From the NCBI RefSeq assembly GCF_004138335.1, contig NZ_RYFW01000002.1, positions 101,001-165,000 of the forward strand: 64,000 bases of DNA, written 5' to 3'. Positions 10,859-19,347 of the stretch are shown here, piece after piece. The position numbers were made by a program, and so were the translations under genes. This DNA comes from Peristeroidobacter agariperforans. Its GTDB lineage: Bacteria > Pseudomonadota > Gammaproteobacteria > Steroidobacterales > Steroidobacteraceae. The notes under the pieces were generated by a model, which did not search any database, was not told the origin of the DNA, and worked only from the letters and a program-made list of their open reading frames with translations. Numbering within the stretch: position 1 is the stretch's first letter; the number at the start of each line of letters is the position of its first letter.

Positions 10859-11045
10859 GGGTCAGCGAGCGCTTAACAACAGATCGCGCGTCGGAAAGCG
10901 CGCCATTTCTCGATGAATCGCCAGGTATACGGCGGATCTGCGCGGCGTGCGCGCGCCTACACTGCCGTCGGCCTCGAGGTTGCGCGCCCCGAGGCGGAAA
11001 GGATTCTGATTCATCGAGTGCAACGCTTTTATGGAGAACAGCATT

Positions 11046-11456
11046 ATGGATGACAACAAGGCTCTGAGCATCGTGTCCGCGCTGGCGAATGGCGTCAACC
11101 CGCAGACCGGTGAAATGTTCGAGATCGACTCGCCATATCAGGCCGCGGATGTGATCCGCGCACTGTATGTCGCGGTCCGCGCGCTGGAGTTGAGCAATCG
11201 ATCCAAGGGCCGGGGCAACCGCGCGCGACTGCCGGTCAATGCCGGCAAGCCGTGGGCGGAACAGGAGGATCGTGATTTACTGGAAAGATTCGACGCCGGT
11301 CAGTCGATTGCGCAACTCGCTCAGGCACATGACCGAACCATGGCCGGCATTCAGGCGCGGCTGGAACGGCATGGCCGGCAGGTGGGGCAAGGGCTGCAGT
11401 GGCGCGGGCGGGCGGGTCATGCGCTGGCATATCGTGCCGACCACGCTGAGTCGTGA
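11046..11456 (+). CDS. Small conserved hypothetical protein with a C-terminal HTH-like region
   Basis: A 136-residue hydrophilic protein. The N-terminal half (DNKALSIVSALANGVNPQTGE) resembles a widespread uncharacterised proteobacterial family. The C-terminal half (GKPWAEQEDRDLLERFDAG, then AQLAQAHDRTMAGIQARLERHG) looks like a Myb/SANT-like or sigma-region-4-like helix-turn-helix. That suggests DNA binding or a regulatory role (inference). GGAGAA six bases before the second ATG favours 11046 over 11031. It is not tightly linked to the glycosyltransferase gene that follows. Confidence 0.7.
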   Translation: MDDNKALSIVSALANGVNPQTGEMFEIDSPYQAADVIRALYVAVRALELSNRSKGRGNRARLPVNAGKPWAEQEDRDLLERFDAGQSIAQLAQAHDRTMAGIQARLERHGRQVGQGLQWRGRAGHALAYRADHAES

Positions 11457-11683
11457 GGCGCGAGCACGAGCGAATCGCCGTGGCGACGCGTTTGGCGTCG
11501 CCGCTTCAGCCTTCGCTTGCGGAAACGGCGCGTACACGATCGGTCGCATGGGGCGTGCCAGTAGAATGGCACGAGCGTCCCGCTCCCTGGCCGGTTCGGC
11601 TATCAAGGCGGCGTTCATGGTGGGTAATATCCAATGGCCCGGTTAGCGGCGCGCGCCCAGTGCGCCGGAGGTCAGCGATACAC

Positions 11684-12697
11684 GTGCTAAATAGAGTGGC
11701 AACTCCTTACAAGATCCGCATCATCGGTAAAGTCAACGGCGTCGGGTTGACGCGTGACATCAAATTGCTGAGCGATTGCTTGCGCTTGGAAGGGCACGAC
11801 GTGAGCGTGCATGCCATTGACGCCGATGCAGCCAAGCGGCGGCGCTCCGGCCTCCGCCAATTGCTCCTGAAGCTGCGGCTCGGTCGGCCGCGCGCGACAC
11901 CGCGCGATGTCGACCTGAACATCATGCTGGAGCACGTCTGGGCCGAATTCCTGCCGCTGGCGCGCAGCAGCGTCGTGGTGCCCAATCCTGAATGGTTCGA
12001 CCGTCACGACGTTCGTTTCCTGCCGCACGTGGATCACGTCTGGGCGAAGACCCGTCACAGCGAAGATATTTTCCGGCGCCTGGGCCGGGACACGTTATTC
12101 CTGAGCTTCGACAGCGACGATCGGCATCGCCCCGAGGTGCCGCGGGAGCGGCGCTTTTTTCACCTCGCCGGCAAGAGCACGATGAAGGGAACGGACCGCT
12201 TGCTGCGTCTCTGGGCGCAACGGCCCGACTGGCCGACCTTGACGGTGATTCAGCATGGCCGCGATGCGCACGCGCCGGAAATTCAGGCTGCGAACATCGA
12301 TCGTCGCCACGGTTATCTGAGCGAAACCGAATTGCTGGAACAGCAGAACGCTTGCATGTTCCATGTCTGCCCGTCCTTGTCGGAGGGCTGGGGTCACTAC
12401 ATCGTCGAAGCCCTGAGCGTCGGAGCGGTGGTGCTGACGGTGGCGGCGCCGCCGATGGATGAGTTGGTCACCGCGGAGCGTGGCTTGCTAGTGCCGTACG
12501 AGCGGGTCGGCGAGCAGCGCCTGACGAGCACTTATTATTTTTCCACCGCTGGCTTGGAAGCTGCAGTGGAGCGCGCAGTGGCAATGAGCGACAGCGAGTG
12601 GGCGCGCATGTCTGCTAACGCGCGCCGCTGGTTCCAGAGCAACCGGGACGATTTTCCGCTGCGAGTGAGATCGGCGCTGCTCGAGTCGGTACAATAA
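11684..12697 (+). CDS. Glycosyltransferase, GT4-like (GT-B fold)
   Basis: A protein of about 337 residues. The C-terminal half has the GT-B donor-binding pattern: HLAGKSTMKGTDRLL, then CPSLSEGWGHYIVEALSVGAVV, with the two glutamates of the E-x7-E motif. The N-terminal half (YKIRIIGKVNGVGLTRDI) is a Rossmann-like acceptor domain. The frame is open back to 11453, but that stretch is Arg-rich and unlike the family. I take the GTG at 11684, with GGAGG about 12 bases upstream; GTG at 11696 is an alternative. It probably acts on a cell-surface polysaccharide, given the Wzi-like gene and second glycosyltransferase downstream. Confidence 0.8.
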   Translation: MLNRVATPYKIRIIGKVNGVGLTRDIKLLSDCLRLEGHDVSVHAIDADAAKRRRSGLRQLLLKLRLGRPRATPRDVDLNIMLEHVWAEFLPLARSSVVVPNPEWFDRHDVRFLPHVDHVWAKTRHSEDIFRRLGRDTLFLSFDSDDRHRPEVPRERRFFHLAGKSTMKGTDRLLRLWAQRPDWPTLTVIQHGRDAHAPEIQAANIDRRHGYLSETELLEQQNACMFHVCPSLSEGWGHYIVEALSVGAVVLTVAAPPMDELVTAERGLLVPYERVGEQRLTSTYYFSTAGLEAAVERAVAMSDSEWARMSANARRWFQSNRDDFPLRVRSALLESVQ

Positions 12698-12734
12698 TCA
12701 TGGAAGGTTGGATACGCGCGGGAAAGGTGCAAGT

Positions 12735-14705
12735 TTGAGCAGCAGTCGAAGGGTCCAGGTCGCCGTCGCGGTGGCCGCTGCGTTTTCGTCAAGCGCCGCG
12801 CTGGCGCAGGGGCCGAGTCCTTATCTCCCCCTGAAAATGGCGCCCGAGATCGAACGTCAGATCGATCAGGTGCTGCTGCTGGCGGGCCGCCCGATCGTGC
12901 GCCGTCCGATTGCGGCCGTCACAGTGCTGGAGGCGCTGCCCGCCGCTTGTCAGGTCGATTCGCTTCTCTGCGAGCGGGTGCGCGCCTATCTCAGCTCTTA
13001 CACCGAGCGTTTCGGGGTCGCGCACGTCGGTCTCGAGGCAGCCGGAACGCGCAATTCCGAAAAGACTCTGCCGAATAGTTTCGGAATGAGCGCGGGGGAT
13101 GAATGGTCGGCATCGGTGGCCGGCCAGTTTCGTATTTTCGATTACATGCAGCTGCAATTGGGCGCAGTCGCCTATCCCGACGAAATCATTCCGTCCGGTT
13201 CCATGCTCAGCATCGGCAATCATTACTTTCAGCTGGATATCGGTTATCGGGATCATTGGTGGTCGCCGATGAGCGACAGCGCCATGCTCATCGGCACGCA
13301 GGCGCAGACCATGCCTGGCGTGACGCTATCGAATTACAAGCCGATGACCGGTTGGAATTTCACGTATGAAGCGTTCATCGCACGCATGGACTACGTCGAG
13401 GATATCGCTTACCAGGGCGGGACGACTGCCGGCTATCCGCGACTCGCGGGCGTGAACCTGGCTATCGAGCCGGTGCTGGGCTGGTCGCTTGGCGCAAGTC
13501 GGGTATTGCAATACGGGGGCGGCGAGCGCAAGCGCTCGTTCGGTGATCTGTTCAATGCGTTCTTTTCGCCGACGCGCTACGACAACATCAGCGACGAGAC
13601 CGGCAGCGACGATCAGTTCGGCAACCAGGTGGCGGCGCTGACCAGCAAGTTCGTGTTTCCCGCGCGGGTGCCATTCTCGGTGTATTTCGAGTATGCCGGA
13701 GAGGACGGCTCGCGCGCGGAAGGTTGGCGTCTCGGTAACGTGTCGCTGTCCGCGGGCATCGACATTCCGCGGATCTGGCGGCGCTTCGATATGACCTACG
13801 AGGTCTCCGATTGGCAGAACGCCTGGTACGTGAACGGCGTCTATCCAGACGGCACGTCCAACGACGGTCACGTGATCGGGCATTGGGGCGCCGACGATCG
13901 GCTGGCCCGCGATGCCGTCGGCGCGACCAGTCACATGCTGCGCGTCGGCTGGGCTGCTCCGTTCGGCGGAACGTTCGATGTGCGCTATCGAACGCTGCAG
14001 AATGAAGACTACGGGGTCGGCGATTATCAACGCGAGCATGACGTCGCACTCCGATACTCGCGCAGCTGGAACGAATTCGTCTATGGCGCCGAGGTCAACG
14101 TCGGCAGCGATGTGTTCGGTGAGGATTTTCGTCGCGTCGGCGCGTTCGTACGTTACTCGCCGGGCGCCCGGGAAGAGTTCGCTGGACCGATCGAGCCATT
14201 GCCCGAGCAAGCGGCGCGCAACGTGGACATCTTCGTCGATGCGGGCGTCAACGTCAGCCAGGTGGAATACGACCCGTCCGACGGCGGTGTCACGCCGATC
14301 GAGAAGACATCCTCAGTCGGGCCGCACATCGGTGTGGGCGTGCGCCGCGCAGTGACTTCGCGTAGCGATCTGGGCGTGCGCGTCGAGATGGACGATTTCG
14401 ATGGTCTGACTGCAATCGGCGTTCGAGCCCTCGACTACCGCTACCGAGTCGGTCGGAAACTCTCCATCGGCGCCTACGCGGGGGCCATGCGCCTCAACGC
14501 GCCTACTGCCGCTTACGGTTATTACGGCGGCATCGGCGCCCAATTGCGCGACGTGCTGCCTCGCTTGGATCTCACTCTCGACTTGCGCGCTTCCGACAAA
14601 ATCGCCCGCGATGTGCTGCTGCCGTCCGACCCAGCCGGCAATACGTGGGGCGATGTCATCTATCAGATGTACGGCGCGAGCGCGTATTTGAGCTATCGGT
14701 TTTGA
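12735..14705 (+). CDS. Wzi-family capsule assembly outer-membrane protein with extra C-terminal barrel-like domain
   Basis: A 656-residue exported protein. The TTG start at 12735 follows AAGGTG and gives a clean signal peptide ending ALAQG; a TTG at 12708 is less likely. Residues ~120-470 resemble Wzi, the outer-membrane lectin that anchors group 1 capsule: a DHWWSP motif, QTMPGVTLSN and alternating beta-strand composition. Typical Wzi is near 450-500 residues; here ~170 more follow (from ARNVDIFVDAGVNVSQ) and end in LSYRF, a C-terminal aromatic typical of outer-membrane barrels. This looks like a second small barrel. The stop codon overlaps the TTG of the next gene. Confidence 0.8.
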   Translation: MSSSRRVQVAVAVAAAFSSSAALAQGPSPYLPLKMAPEIERQIDQVLLLAGRPIVRRPIAAVTVLEALPAACQVDSLLCERVRAYLSSYTERFGVAHVGLEAAGTRNSEKTLPNSFGMSAGDEWSASVAGQFRIFDYMQLQLGAVAYPDEIIPSGSMLSIGNHYFQLDIGYRDHWWSPMSDSAMLIGTQAQTMPGVTLSNYKPMTGWNFTYEAFIARMDYVEDIAYQGGTTAGYPRLAGVNLAIEPVLGWSLGASRVLQYGGGERKRSFGDLFNAFFSPTRYDNISDETGSDDQFGNQVAALTSKFVFPARVPFSVYFEYAGEDGSRAEGWRLGNVSLSAGIDIPRIWRRFDMTYEVSDWQNAWYVNGVYPDGTSNDGHVIGHWGADDRLARDAVGATSHMLRVGWAAPFGGTFDVRYRTLQNEDYGVGDYQREHDVALRYSRSWNEFVYGAEVNVGSDVFGEDFRRVGAFVRYSPGAREEFAGPIEPLPEQAARNVDIFVDAGVNVSQVEYDPSDGGVTPIEKTSSVGPHIGVGVRRAVTSRSDLGVRVEMDDFDGLTAIGVRALDYRYRVGRKLSIGAYAGAMRLNAPTAAYGYYGGIGAQLRDVLPRLDLTLDLRASDKIARDVLLPSDPAGNTWGDVIYQMYGASAYLSYRF

Positions 14706-15694
14706 CAGACACGACGGTGCTGCGGCGAGGACCTCACAGAGCAAGTATCCTGTTGTTGGCGTATCGCATGGAGAACACGCTGCGACCGGCGCTGGCGTCC
14801 GCGCTCGCGCAGACCGTGCCATGCGAGATCATCGTGTCTGACGATGCTTCGGGTGACCGTAGCCTGGAGATAGCGCGCGAGATGACGGCGGCCTACGCCG
14901 GTCCTCACAAAGTGATCATTCGCGGCAACGAGCAGAACCAGGGCTTGTGCCGGCACATCGATACGGTGTCGAAGATCGCGAGCGGCGAAATCCTGATCTT
15001 CATGGCAGCCGACGATGTTTCCTACCCACAGCGTGTGGCGCGGCTGCTGGCCGCCTTCGACGCTCATGCGGATGCCTACGCGGTGGGGTCGGCCGTCGAC
15101 GAGATCGACGTGTCGGGTCAAGTGCTGCGTCGAGGCGCTTGGTATCTCGACTCGCCGATGGACCAGCGCAAGCTGCTGCACCTTGGAAAGTTCGTCACGC
15201 TGCTGGGAGCGTCGATGTCCCTGCGTCGCGAGTTGCTCGACGATCTGCCGCCGCTGACCGGGCTGGTCGAAGACAACATGCTTACATTACGCGCCAGCTT
15301 GTTCGGTCGGATCTATTGCCTGAAAGAATCGTTGCTGGGCTATCGCCGACACGAAGGCAATCTGGGCCGGACTGTGTTCGTTCGCACCGGACCGGGCAGG
15401 GCGGCGCGCCGTAAGCGCTACGAGCGCACGATTCGCATGTATCGCGAGATCGCCAACGATCACGAGCGCTGTCTGCAGGCGCTGCCGCAGTTGCCGCCGG
15501 AGCGGCGGCAACTGGGCGAGCAGATCGTTTCGATGTACCGCATCGAAGCGGAGAGTCGCGAGGCGGTGCTCAACCTGCCAAAGCGCCAATGGCTGAGTCC
15601 CATCTGGAGAGGCATCAAACATCCGGGGCTGCGTCGCAAGTCCGTTGAGCGCGCGTTCAAACTGGCGGTGCCGCGCAGTTGGCTATTGTCCTGA
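14702..15694 (+). CDS. Glycosyltransferase family 2
   Basis: A GT-A fold enzyme of about 330 residues: ASILLLAYRMENTLRPAL opens the nucleotide-sugar domain, IIVSDDASGDRS is the first acidic motif, and MAADDVS supplies the DxD-like metal site. A VEDNML segment and YRRHEGN follow. The TTG at 14702 overlaps the stop codon of the Wzi-like gene (TTGA), implying translational coupling; GTG at 14717 is an alternative start. The Arg-rich C-terminal third may be a membrane-associating region. It probably extends the same surface glycan as the GT4 gene. Acceptor and donor are unknown. Confidence 0.85.
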   Translation: MTDTTVLRRGPHRASILLLAYRMENTLRPALASALAQTVPCEIIVSDDASGDRSLEIAREMTAAYAGPHKVIIRGNEQNQGLCRHIDTVSKIASGEILIFMAADDVSYPQRVARLLAAFDAHADAYAVGSAVDEIDVSGQVLRRGAWYLDSPMDQRKLLHLGKFVTLLGASMSLRRELLDDLPPLTGLVEDNMLTLRASLFGRIYCLKESLLGYRRHEGNLGRTVFVRTGPGRAARRKRYERTIRMYREIANDHERCLQALPQLPPERRQLGEQIVSMYRIEAESREAVLNLPKRQWLSPIWRGIKHPGLRRKSVERAFKLAVPRSWLLS

Positions 15695-15723
15695 GCGCTT
15701 GAGAAGCGACGCCCGCTAGTCCC

Positions 15724-16992
15724 TTACAAGGTCGCAAATACCTTCTTCGCTGCGTCGATCGTGGCGTCGATGTCCGCCGCTGTGTGAGCTGCGGAAACGA
15801 AGCCCGCTTCGAACGCCGAGGGTGCAAGATAGATTCCTTCGTCCAGCATGCCGTGGAAGAAACGTTTGAAGCGCTCCACGTCGCAAGCCATCACTTCACG
15901 GAAATACCGCACCGGCGCCTTGTCAGTGAAGAACAGGCCGAACATGCCGCACGCATGGTTGGTCGAGAGCGGAATGTTCGCCAGCTTCGCGGCGTGCTGG
16001 AGTCCTTCCATCAACTGCGCGGTGCGCGCGGCGATCTGTTCGTAGAACTGCGGCTGATCGAGCAGTTCCAGCGTCGCAAGCCCGGCGGCCATCGCGACCG
16101 GATTGCCGGAGAGCGTGCCGGCTTGATACACCGGTCCGAGCGGCGCGATCTTTTCCATGATGTCGCGCCGTCCGCCGAACGCGCCGACCGGCATGCCGCC
16201 GCCGACGATCTTGCCGAGCGTGGTCAGGTCCGGACGAATGTTATAAAGCGCCTGTGCGCCGCCGCGCGCGACACGGAAGCCGGTCATCACTTCGTCGAAG
16301 ATCAGCACGCTGCCGTGCTGATCGCACACCGAGCGCAATGCTTCCAGAAAACCCGGCACCGGCGGCACGCAATTCATATTGCCCGCAATCGGCTCGACGA
16401 TGATGCAGGCGATCTCGTTGCCGCTGTCACTGAACAGCTGCTGGAGCTGAGCGATATCGTTGTAGTTGAGCGTGATGGTCTGGGCCGCGAATTCCTTCGG
16501 CACGCCCGGCGACGTCGGCACGCCGAAGGTGAGGGCGCCCGAGCCCGCTTTCACCAGCAACGAATCGGAATGGCCGTGATAGCAGCCTTCGAATTTCACG
16601 ATCTTGTCGCGGCCGGTGAAGCCGCGCGCCAGCCGAATCGCGCTCATGGTCGCTTCGGTGCCGGAGCTCACCATGCGCACCAGCTCGATCGACGGCATGA
16701 TCTCGCAGATCTTCTGAGCGACTTTGGTCTCGATCTGCGTCGGCGCGCCGAACGACAGGCCCAGCGCGGCGCGCTCCTGCACGGCCCGGATCACGTTGGG
16801 GTGCGCGTGGCCCAGGATCATCGGGCCCCAGGAGCCGACGTAGTCGATGTAACCTCGATCGCTCTGATCGAAGACACGCGAGCCGGCCGCGCGCTCGATG
16901 AAAACAGGCTCGCCGCCGACGCCGCGAAACGCGCGGACGGGAGAGTTCACGCCGCCGGGGATGTAGCGGCTGGCATCGGAAAATAACGACAC
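15724..16992 (-). CDS. hemL: Glutamate-1-semialdehyde 2,1-aminomutase
   Basis: A 422-residue PLP enzyme that turns glutamate-1-semialdehyde into 5-aminolevulinate, the C5-pathway entry to heme. Motifs: [50 protein letters not shown] and [14 protein letters not shown] with the PLP lysine. An open frame runs back to 17031, but GGAG seven bases before the GTG at 16992 and the usual family N-terminus favour 16992. It is divergent from the rubredoxin gene, an arrangement seen in other gammaproteobacteria. Confidence 0.95.
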   Translation of the reverse strand: MSLFSDASRYIPGGVNSPVRAFRGVGGEPVFIERAAGSRVFDQSDRGYIDYVGSWGPMILGHAHPNVIRAVQERAALGLSFGAPTQIETKVAQKICEIMPSIELVRMVSSGTEATMSAIRLARGFTGRDKIVKFEGCYHGHSDSLLVKAGSGALTFGVPTSPGVPKEFAAQTITLNYNDIAQLQQLFSDSGNEIACIIVEPIAGNMNCVPPVPGFLEALRSVCDQHGSVLIFDEVMTGFRVARGGAQALYNIRPDLTTLGKIVGGGMPVGAFGGRRDIMEKIAPLGPVYQAGTLSGNPVAMAAGLATLELLDQPQFYEQIAARTAQLMEGLQHAAKLANIPLSTNHACGMFGLFFTDKAPVRYFREVMACDVERFKRFFHGMLDEGIYLAPSAFEAGFVSAAHTAADIDATIDAAKKVFATL

Positions 16993-17082
16993 GGGAGAGC
17001 TCCGGATGATCTCGGACGCGGAGTGTACCACCCGGGGTCGGATCGACGGCTCAGCGGCCTCCCATCGCCGGCTTCAGTTCCC

Positions 17083-17088
17083 TATAAT
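17083..17088 (+). promoter_or_regulatory. Putative -10 element for rubA
   Basis: A perfect TATAAT 40 bases before the rubredoxin ATG, in the hemL-rubA divergent space. I see no good -35 at 16-18 bases, so the call rests on the -10 alone. Confidence 0.35.
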
Positions 17089-17128
17089 CCGGCCCCTTGT
17101 CTCACCTAGGTTCGGTCGGCGCTGCGAA

Positions 17129-17293
17129 ATGAAAGCCTATATGTGCGTGATCTGCGGTTACGTCTACGAAGAAGAAAAAGGCGATCCCGCATCCGGCATT
17201 GCAGCCGGCACGCGCTGGGACGACGTGCCGCTGTCCTGGCGCTGCCCGGACTGCGGCGCCGGCAAGGAAGACTTCGAGATGGTCGAGGTCTGA
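17129..17293 (+). CDS. rubA: Rubredoxin
   Basis: A 54-residue electron carrier with the two iron-binding CxxC pairs, CVICGY near the start and CPDCGA near the end, and the conserved P-L-S-W-R-C-P-D-C-G loop. Length and sequence fit a single-iron rubredoxin in the cytoplasm. It may serve alkane hydroxylation or peroxide/superoxide detoxification; no partner is nearby. It ends four bases before the convergent TraB-family gene. Confidence 0.95.
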   Translation: MKAYMCVICGYVYEEEKGDPASGIAAGTRWDDVPLSWRCPDCGAGKEDFEMVEV

Positions 17294-17297
17294 GCGC

Positions 17298-18161
17298 TCA
17301 GTGCTGCGTGACCTTGTGACCCTTGTTTTCCAGTAGATCGATCAGGCTGTCCTTGCCCACCAGGTGCAGCGTCCCGACGATCACCAGATAGTCCTCCCGA
17401 TCGTCGAGCAGTTGCTCGACCTGGCTCAGCCACCGGCGGTTGCGGTCGGTGGTCAACGGCCGGTAAAGATCCGGATATTGCTCGAACCCTTCGGCCAGCA
17501 ACGCGGCCAGCGCCTGGCTGTCGCCCCGACGCCAGGCTGACAGCAACTCGTCGATCTCCTCCGCAATCCGATCCGTGTCTTCGATGCTGTAGAGCAGGAA
17601 CTCGCGTTGCTGGCGCTCCGGCAATCCGGCCAGCATGCCCAGCTGCTCGCGCAATGTTTCCAGGCCGTGGATGGGCTTTTTGTCCGCGACCGCGCGGGTC
17701 GTGAAGCGTTGCTCGATTCCCGACGTCGGCGCGAGCCCCATTTTCACCAGCTGCAGCTGCACCAGGGTCATGGCTGCGAACCAGGGCTTGAAGCGATTGA
17801 GCAGCATGGGATCGACGCCGACTTCCTGCGCGCGCGTGCTCAGTTTGGAGTAGGTGGGCTTGCCGAGCTGTTGCTCGAGCGATTGACCGGCGGGCAGCAT
17901 GCCCAGCTCGAGCGTGACCTGCTGAGTCTCGGCCGGATCGAGATCGTCCATGTCGATCTCCATCAGCAGCACTTCGGCGTCTTTATAAGCCTCGTCGAGC
18001 GCCGCAGGCAGCTTTTCGGACTCGTTGAGGAAATGCACCGAGCCGAGCAGATACACGGTATTGGTCTTGCCCTGGAGCGACCACAGGCTGTGGTGCTGTT
18101 CGGCGGCGCAGGCGCCCGCGCTGAGCCAGAGCGCGCACAGCGCCACGAGTATTTTATTCAT
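17298..18161 (-). CDS. TraB/GumN family exported protein
   Basis: A 287-residue protein with a signal peptide (MNKILVALCALWLSAGACA, cleavage near AEQ). The TraB/GumN family signature is present: LLGSVHFL near the N-terminus and IVGTLHLVG near the C-terminus, the GxxH motifs that resemble Tiki-type metalloproteases. Function in bacteria is unsettled; a periplasmic or secreted protease is possible. The frame extends to 18182, but the ATG at 18161 gives the better signal peptide. Confidence 0.85.
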   Translation of the reverse strand: MNKILVALCALWLSAGACAAEQHHSLWSLQGKTNTVYLLGSVHFLNESEKLPAALDEAYKDAEVLLMEIDMDDLDPAETQQVTLELGMLPAGQSLEQQLGKPTYSKLSTRAQEVGVDPMLLNRFKPWFAAMTLVQLQLVKMGLAPTSGIEQRFTTRAVADKKPIHGLETLREQLGMLAGLPERQQREFLLYSIEDTDRIAEEIDELLSAWRRGDSQALAALLAEGFEQYPDLYRPLTTDRNRRWLSQVEQLLDDREDYLVIVGTLHLVGKDSLIDLLENKGHKVTQH

Positions 18162-18208
18162 TCCTTGTCCCCAGCGGCTCAAACCGTCGCGGACAAGACT
18201 AGCGCACC

Positions 18209-18982
18209 TCAGGCGACGCTGCTTTGGGCATACGCCTCGAGCCAGCAGACTTCCGTGGCAATCGAGCCGTCGGGCATCAGCTCCAGCACGCGGTAACCGG
18301 GCGGGCGGTCATCGATGGCGAAATCGACGCTGCCGGGCACGAACTGTGCGCAGGTGGCCGGCGTCGCCATGAAGCGCACGCCGTGAATGAAGCTGTCCAA
18401 TGACTGGTGCACGTGGCCCCAGAGCACACCGCGCACGTTCGAGTGCTCGCGCACGATGGTCATGAACTCATCGGCGTCGTACAGGCCGACCTGGTCGAGC
18501 CACTGGCTGCGGATCGAGATCGGGTGATGGTGCAGGCACACCAGCACATGGTGATTGCGATGAGTGCGCAGCACCTCGCGCAGATAGTTCAGCTGCTCGG
18601 CGCCGACGCGTCCGGCGGCGTCGTTGGCCACCCAGGAATCCAGCATGACCACCAGCCAGCGGCCGAACTCGGTGTGACCGCCGACTTTGAACGGCCCGCC
18701 GCGCAAGGCTGCGCGCATGTGATCGGGAAGATCATGATTGCCCGCGAGGCACAGCACTGGCGCGCGCGAGGAGCCAAACACGTGGCGCACCCAGCGATAG
18801 CCTTCCGGGTCGTCCTGCACCAAGTCGCCTGTCAGCAACACGCCGTCAGCCCGATGACTGCGACGCTGGGCGTCCGCAACCGCGGCTTGCAGCGCAGGCA
18901 AGCACGCAACGCCACGCAGGCGCCCGCCCGCTTCACCGAACAGGTGCAGATCGCTGAACTGAATGAGGCGGACCGATTGCAT
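18209..18982 (-). CDS. cpdA: Class III cyclic-nucleotide phosphodiesterase / calcineurin-like metallophosphoesterase (CpdA-like)
   Basis: A 257-residue binuclear metallophosphoesterase. All five blocks are visible: FSDLHLFG, TGDLVQDD, LAGNHDLP, LHHHPI and WGHVHQ. The order and length match CpdA, which hydrolyses 3',5'-cAMP in the cytoplasm; the symbol is by family resemblance, and cAMP is not proven. The frame is open to 19171, but those 63 residues are unlike the family, so I use the ATG at 18982 (MQSVRLIQFSD). About 365 bases of non-coding sequence separate it from divergent tkt. Confidence 0.85.
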   Translation of the reverse strand: MQSVRLIQFSDLHLFGEAGGRLRGVACLPALQAAVADAQRRSHRADGVLLTGDLVQDDPEGYRWVRHVFGSSRAPVLCLAGNHDLPDHMRAALRGGPFKVGGHTEFGRWLVVMLDSWVANDAAGRVGAEQLNYLREVLRTHRNHHVLVCLHHHPISIRSQWLDQVGLYDADEFMTIVREHSNVRGVLWGHVHQSLDSFIHGVRFMATPATCAQFVPGSVDFAIDDRPPGYRVLELMPDGSIATEVCWLEAYAQSSVA

Positions 18983-19347
18983 CGTTACTGTCTTCGAAAT
19001 CTTGACCCTGGAGCGCGCGACATAATGGGGCAAAATAGCCACAATCATCGTAGCAACGAGGGCGGGGCGAAAAGGTGACCAGTGTCTAATCGCACGGCTC
19101 GCAGGCGTTGCGAGCGTGAGTTTTGCGCTTCGTCTCACAAACTCCAGGTGTCGCAACGGAACGACCCACAACGCAACAACGTGCCGTCCCTGTTCCGGTT
19201 CCGACTGGCGAGGCGGCGTTTCGTTCCCCGGCGGCCCCCGCCCGCATTTGCCCCACCCCGCCTAGTAGTCCAAAATGCGCGGCCTTCCTAAGCGCTCATC
19301 GCATGCTCTTGGGCGAGCCTCTCCACGCACCTTTCGAGATAATTTGA
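18983..19347. other. Intergenic region between cpdA and tkt, no gene seen
   Basis: This divergent space must hold the promoters of cpdA and tkt. I see a GATAAT at 19338-19343 very close to the tkt ATG without a proper -35. A bulged hairpin lies at 19093-19118, followed by AG and TTTT on the plus strand, which looks terminator-like although no plus-strand gene ends here. Small open frames are Arg/Pro-rich and unconvincing. Confidence 0.5.

Noticed and set aside
10862..11014. Possible 50-residue protein just upstream of the CPBP gene on the minus strand
   Set aside because: Its stop is three bases from the CPBP ATG, which is suggestive, but there is no Shine-Dalgarno and no recognisable sequence.
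11453..11683. Extended N-terminus for the GT4 gene
   Set aside because: 77 Arg/Pro-rich residues unlike the family; a GTG with an upstream GGAGG at 11684 gives the normal length.
19002..19124. Small RNA gene in the cpdA-tkt gap (TTGACC, CATAAT, then a hairpin with TTTT)
   Set aside because: The -35 and -10 are only 13 bases apart, so the promoter is not credible; the terminator-like hairpin alone is not enough.
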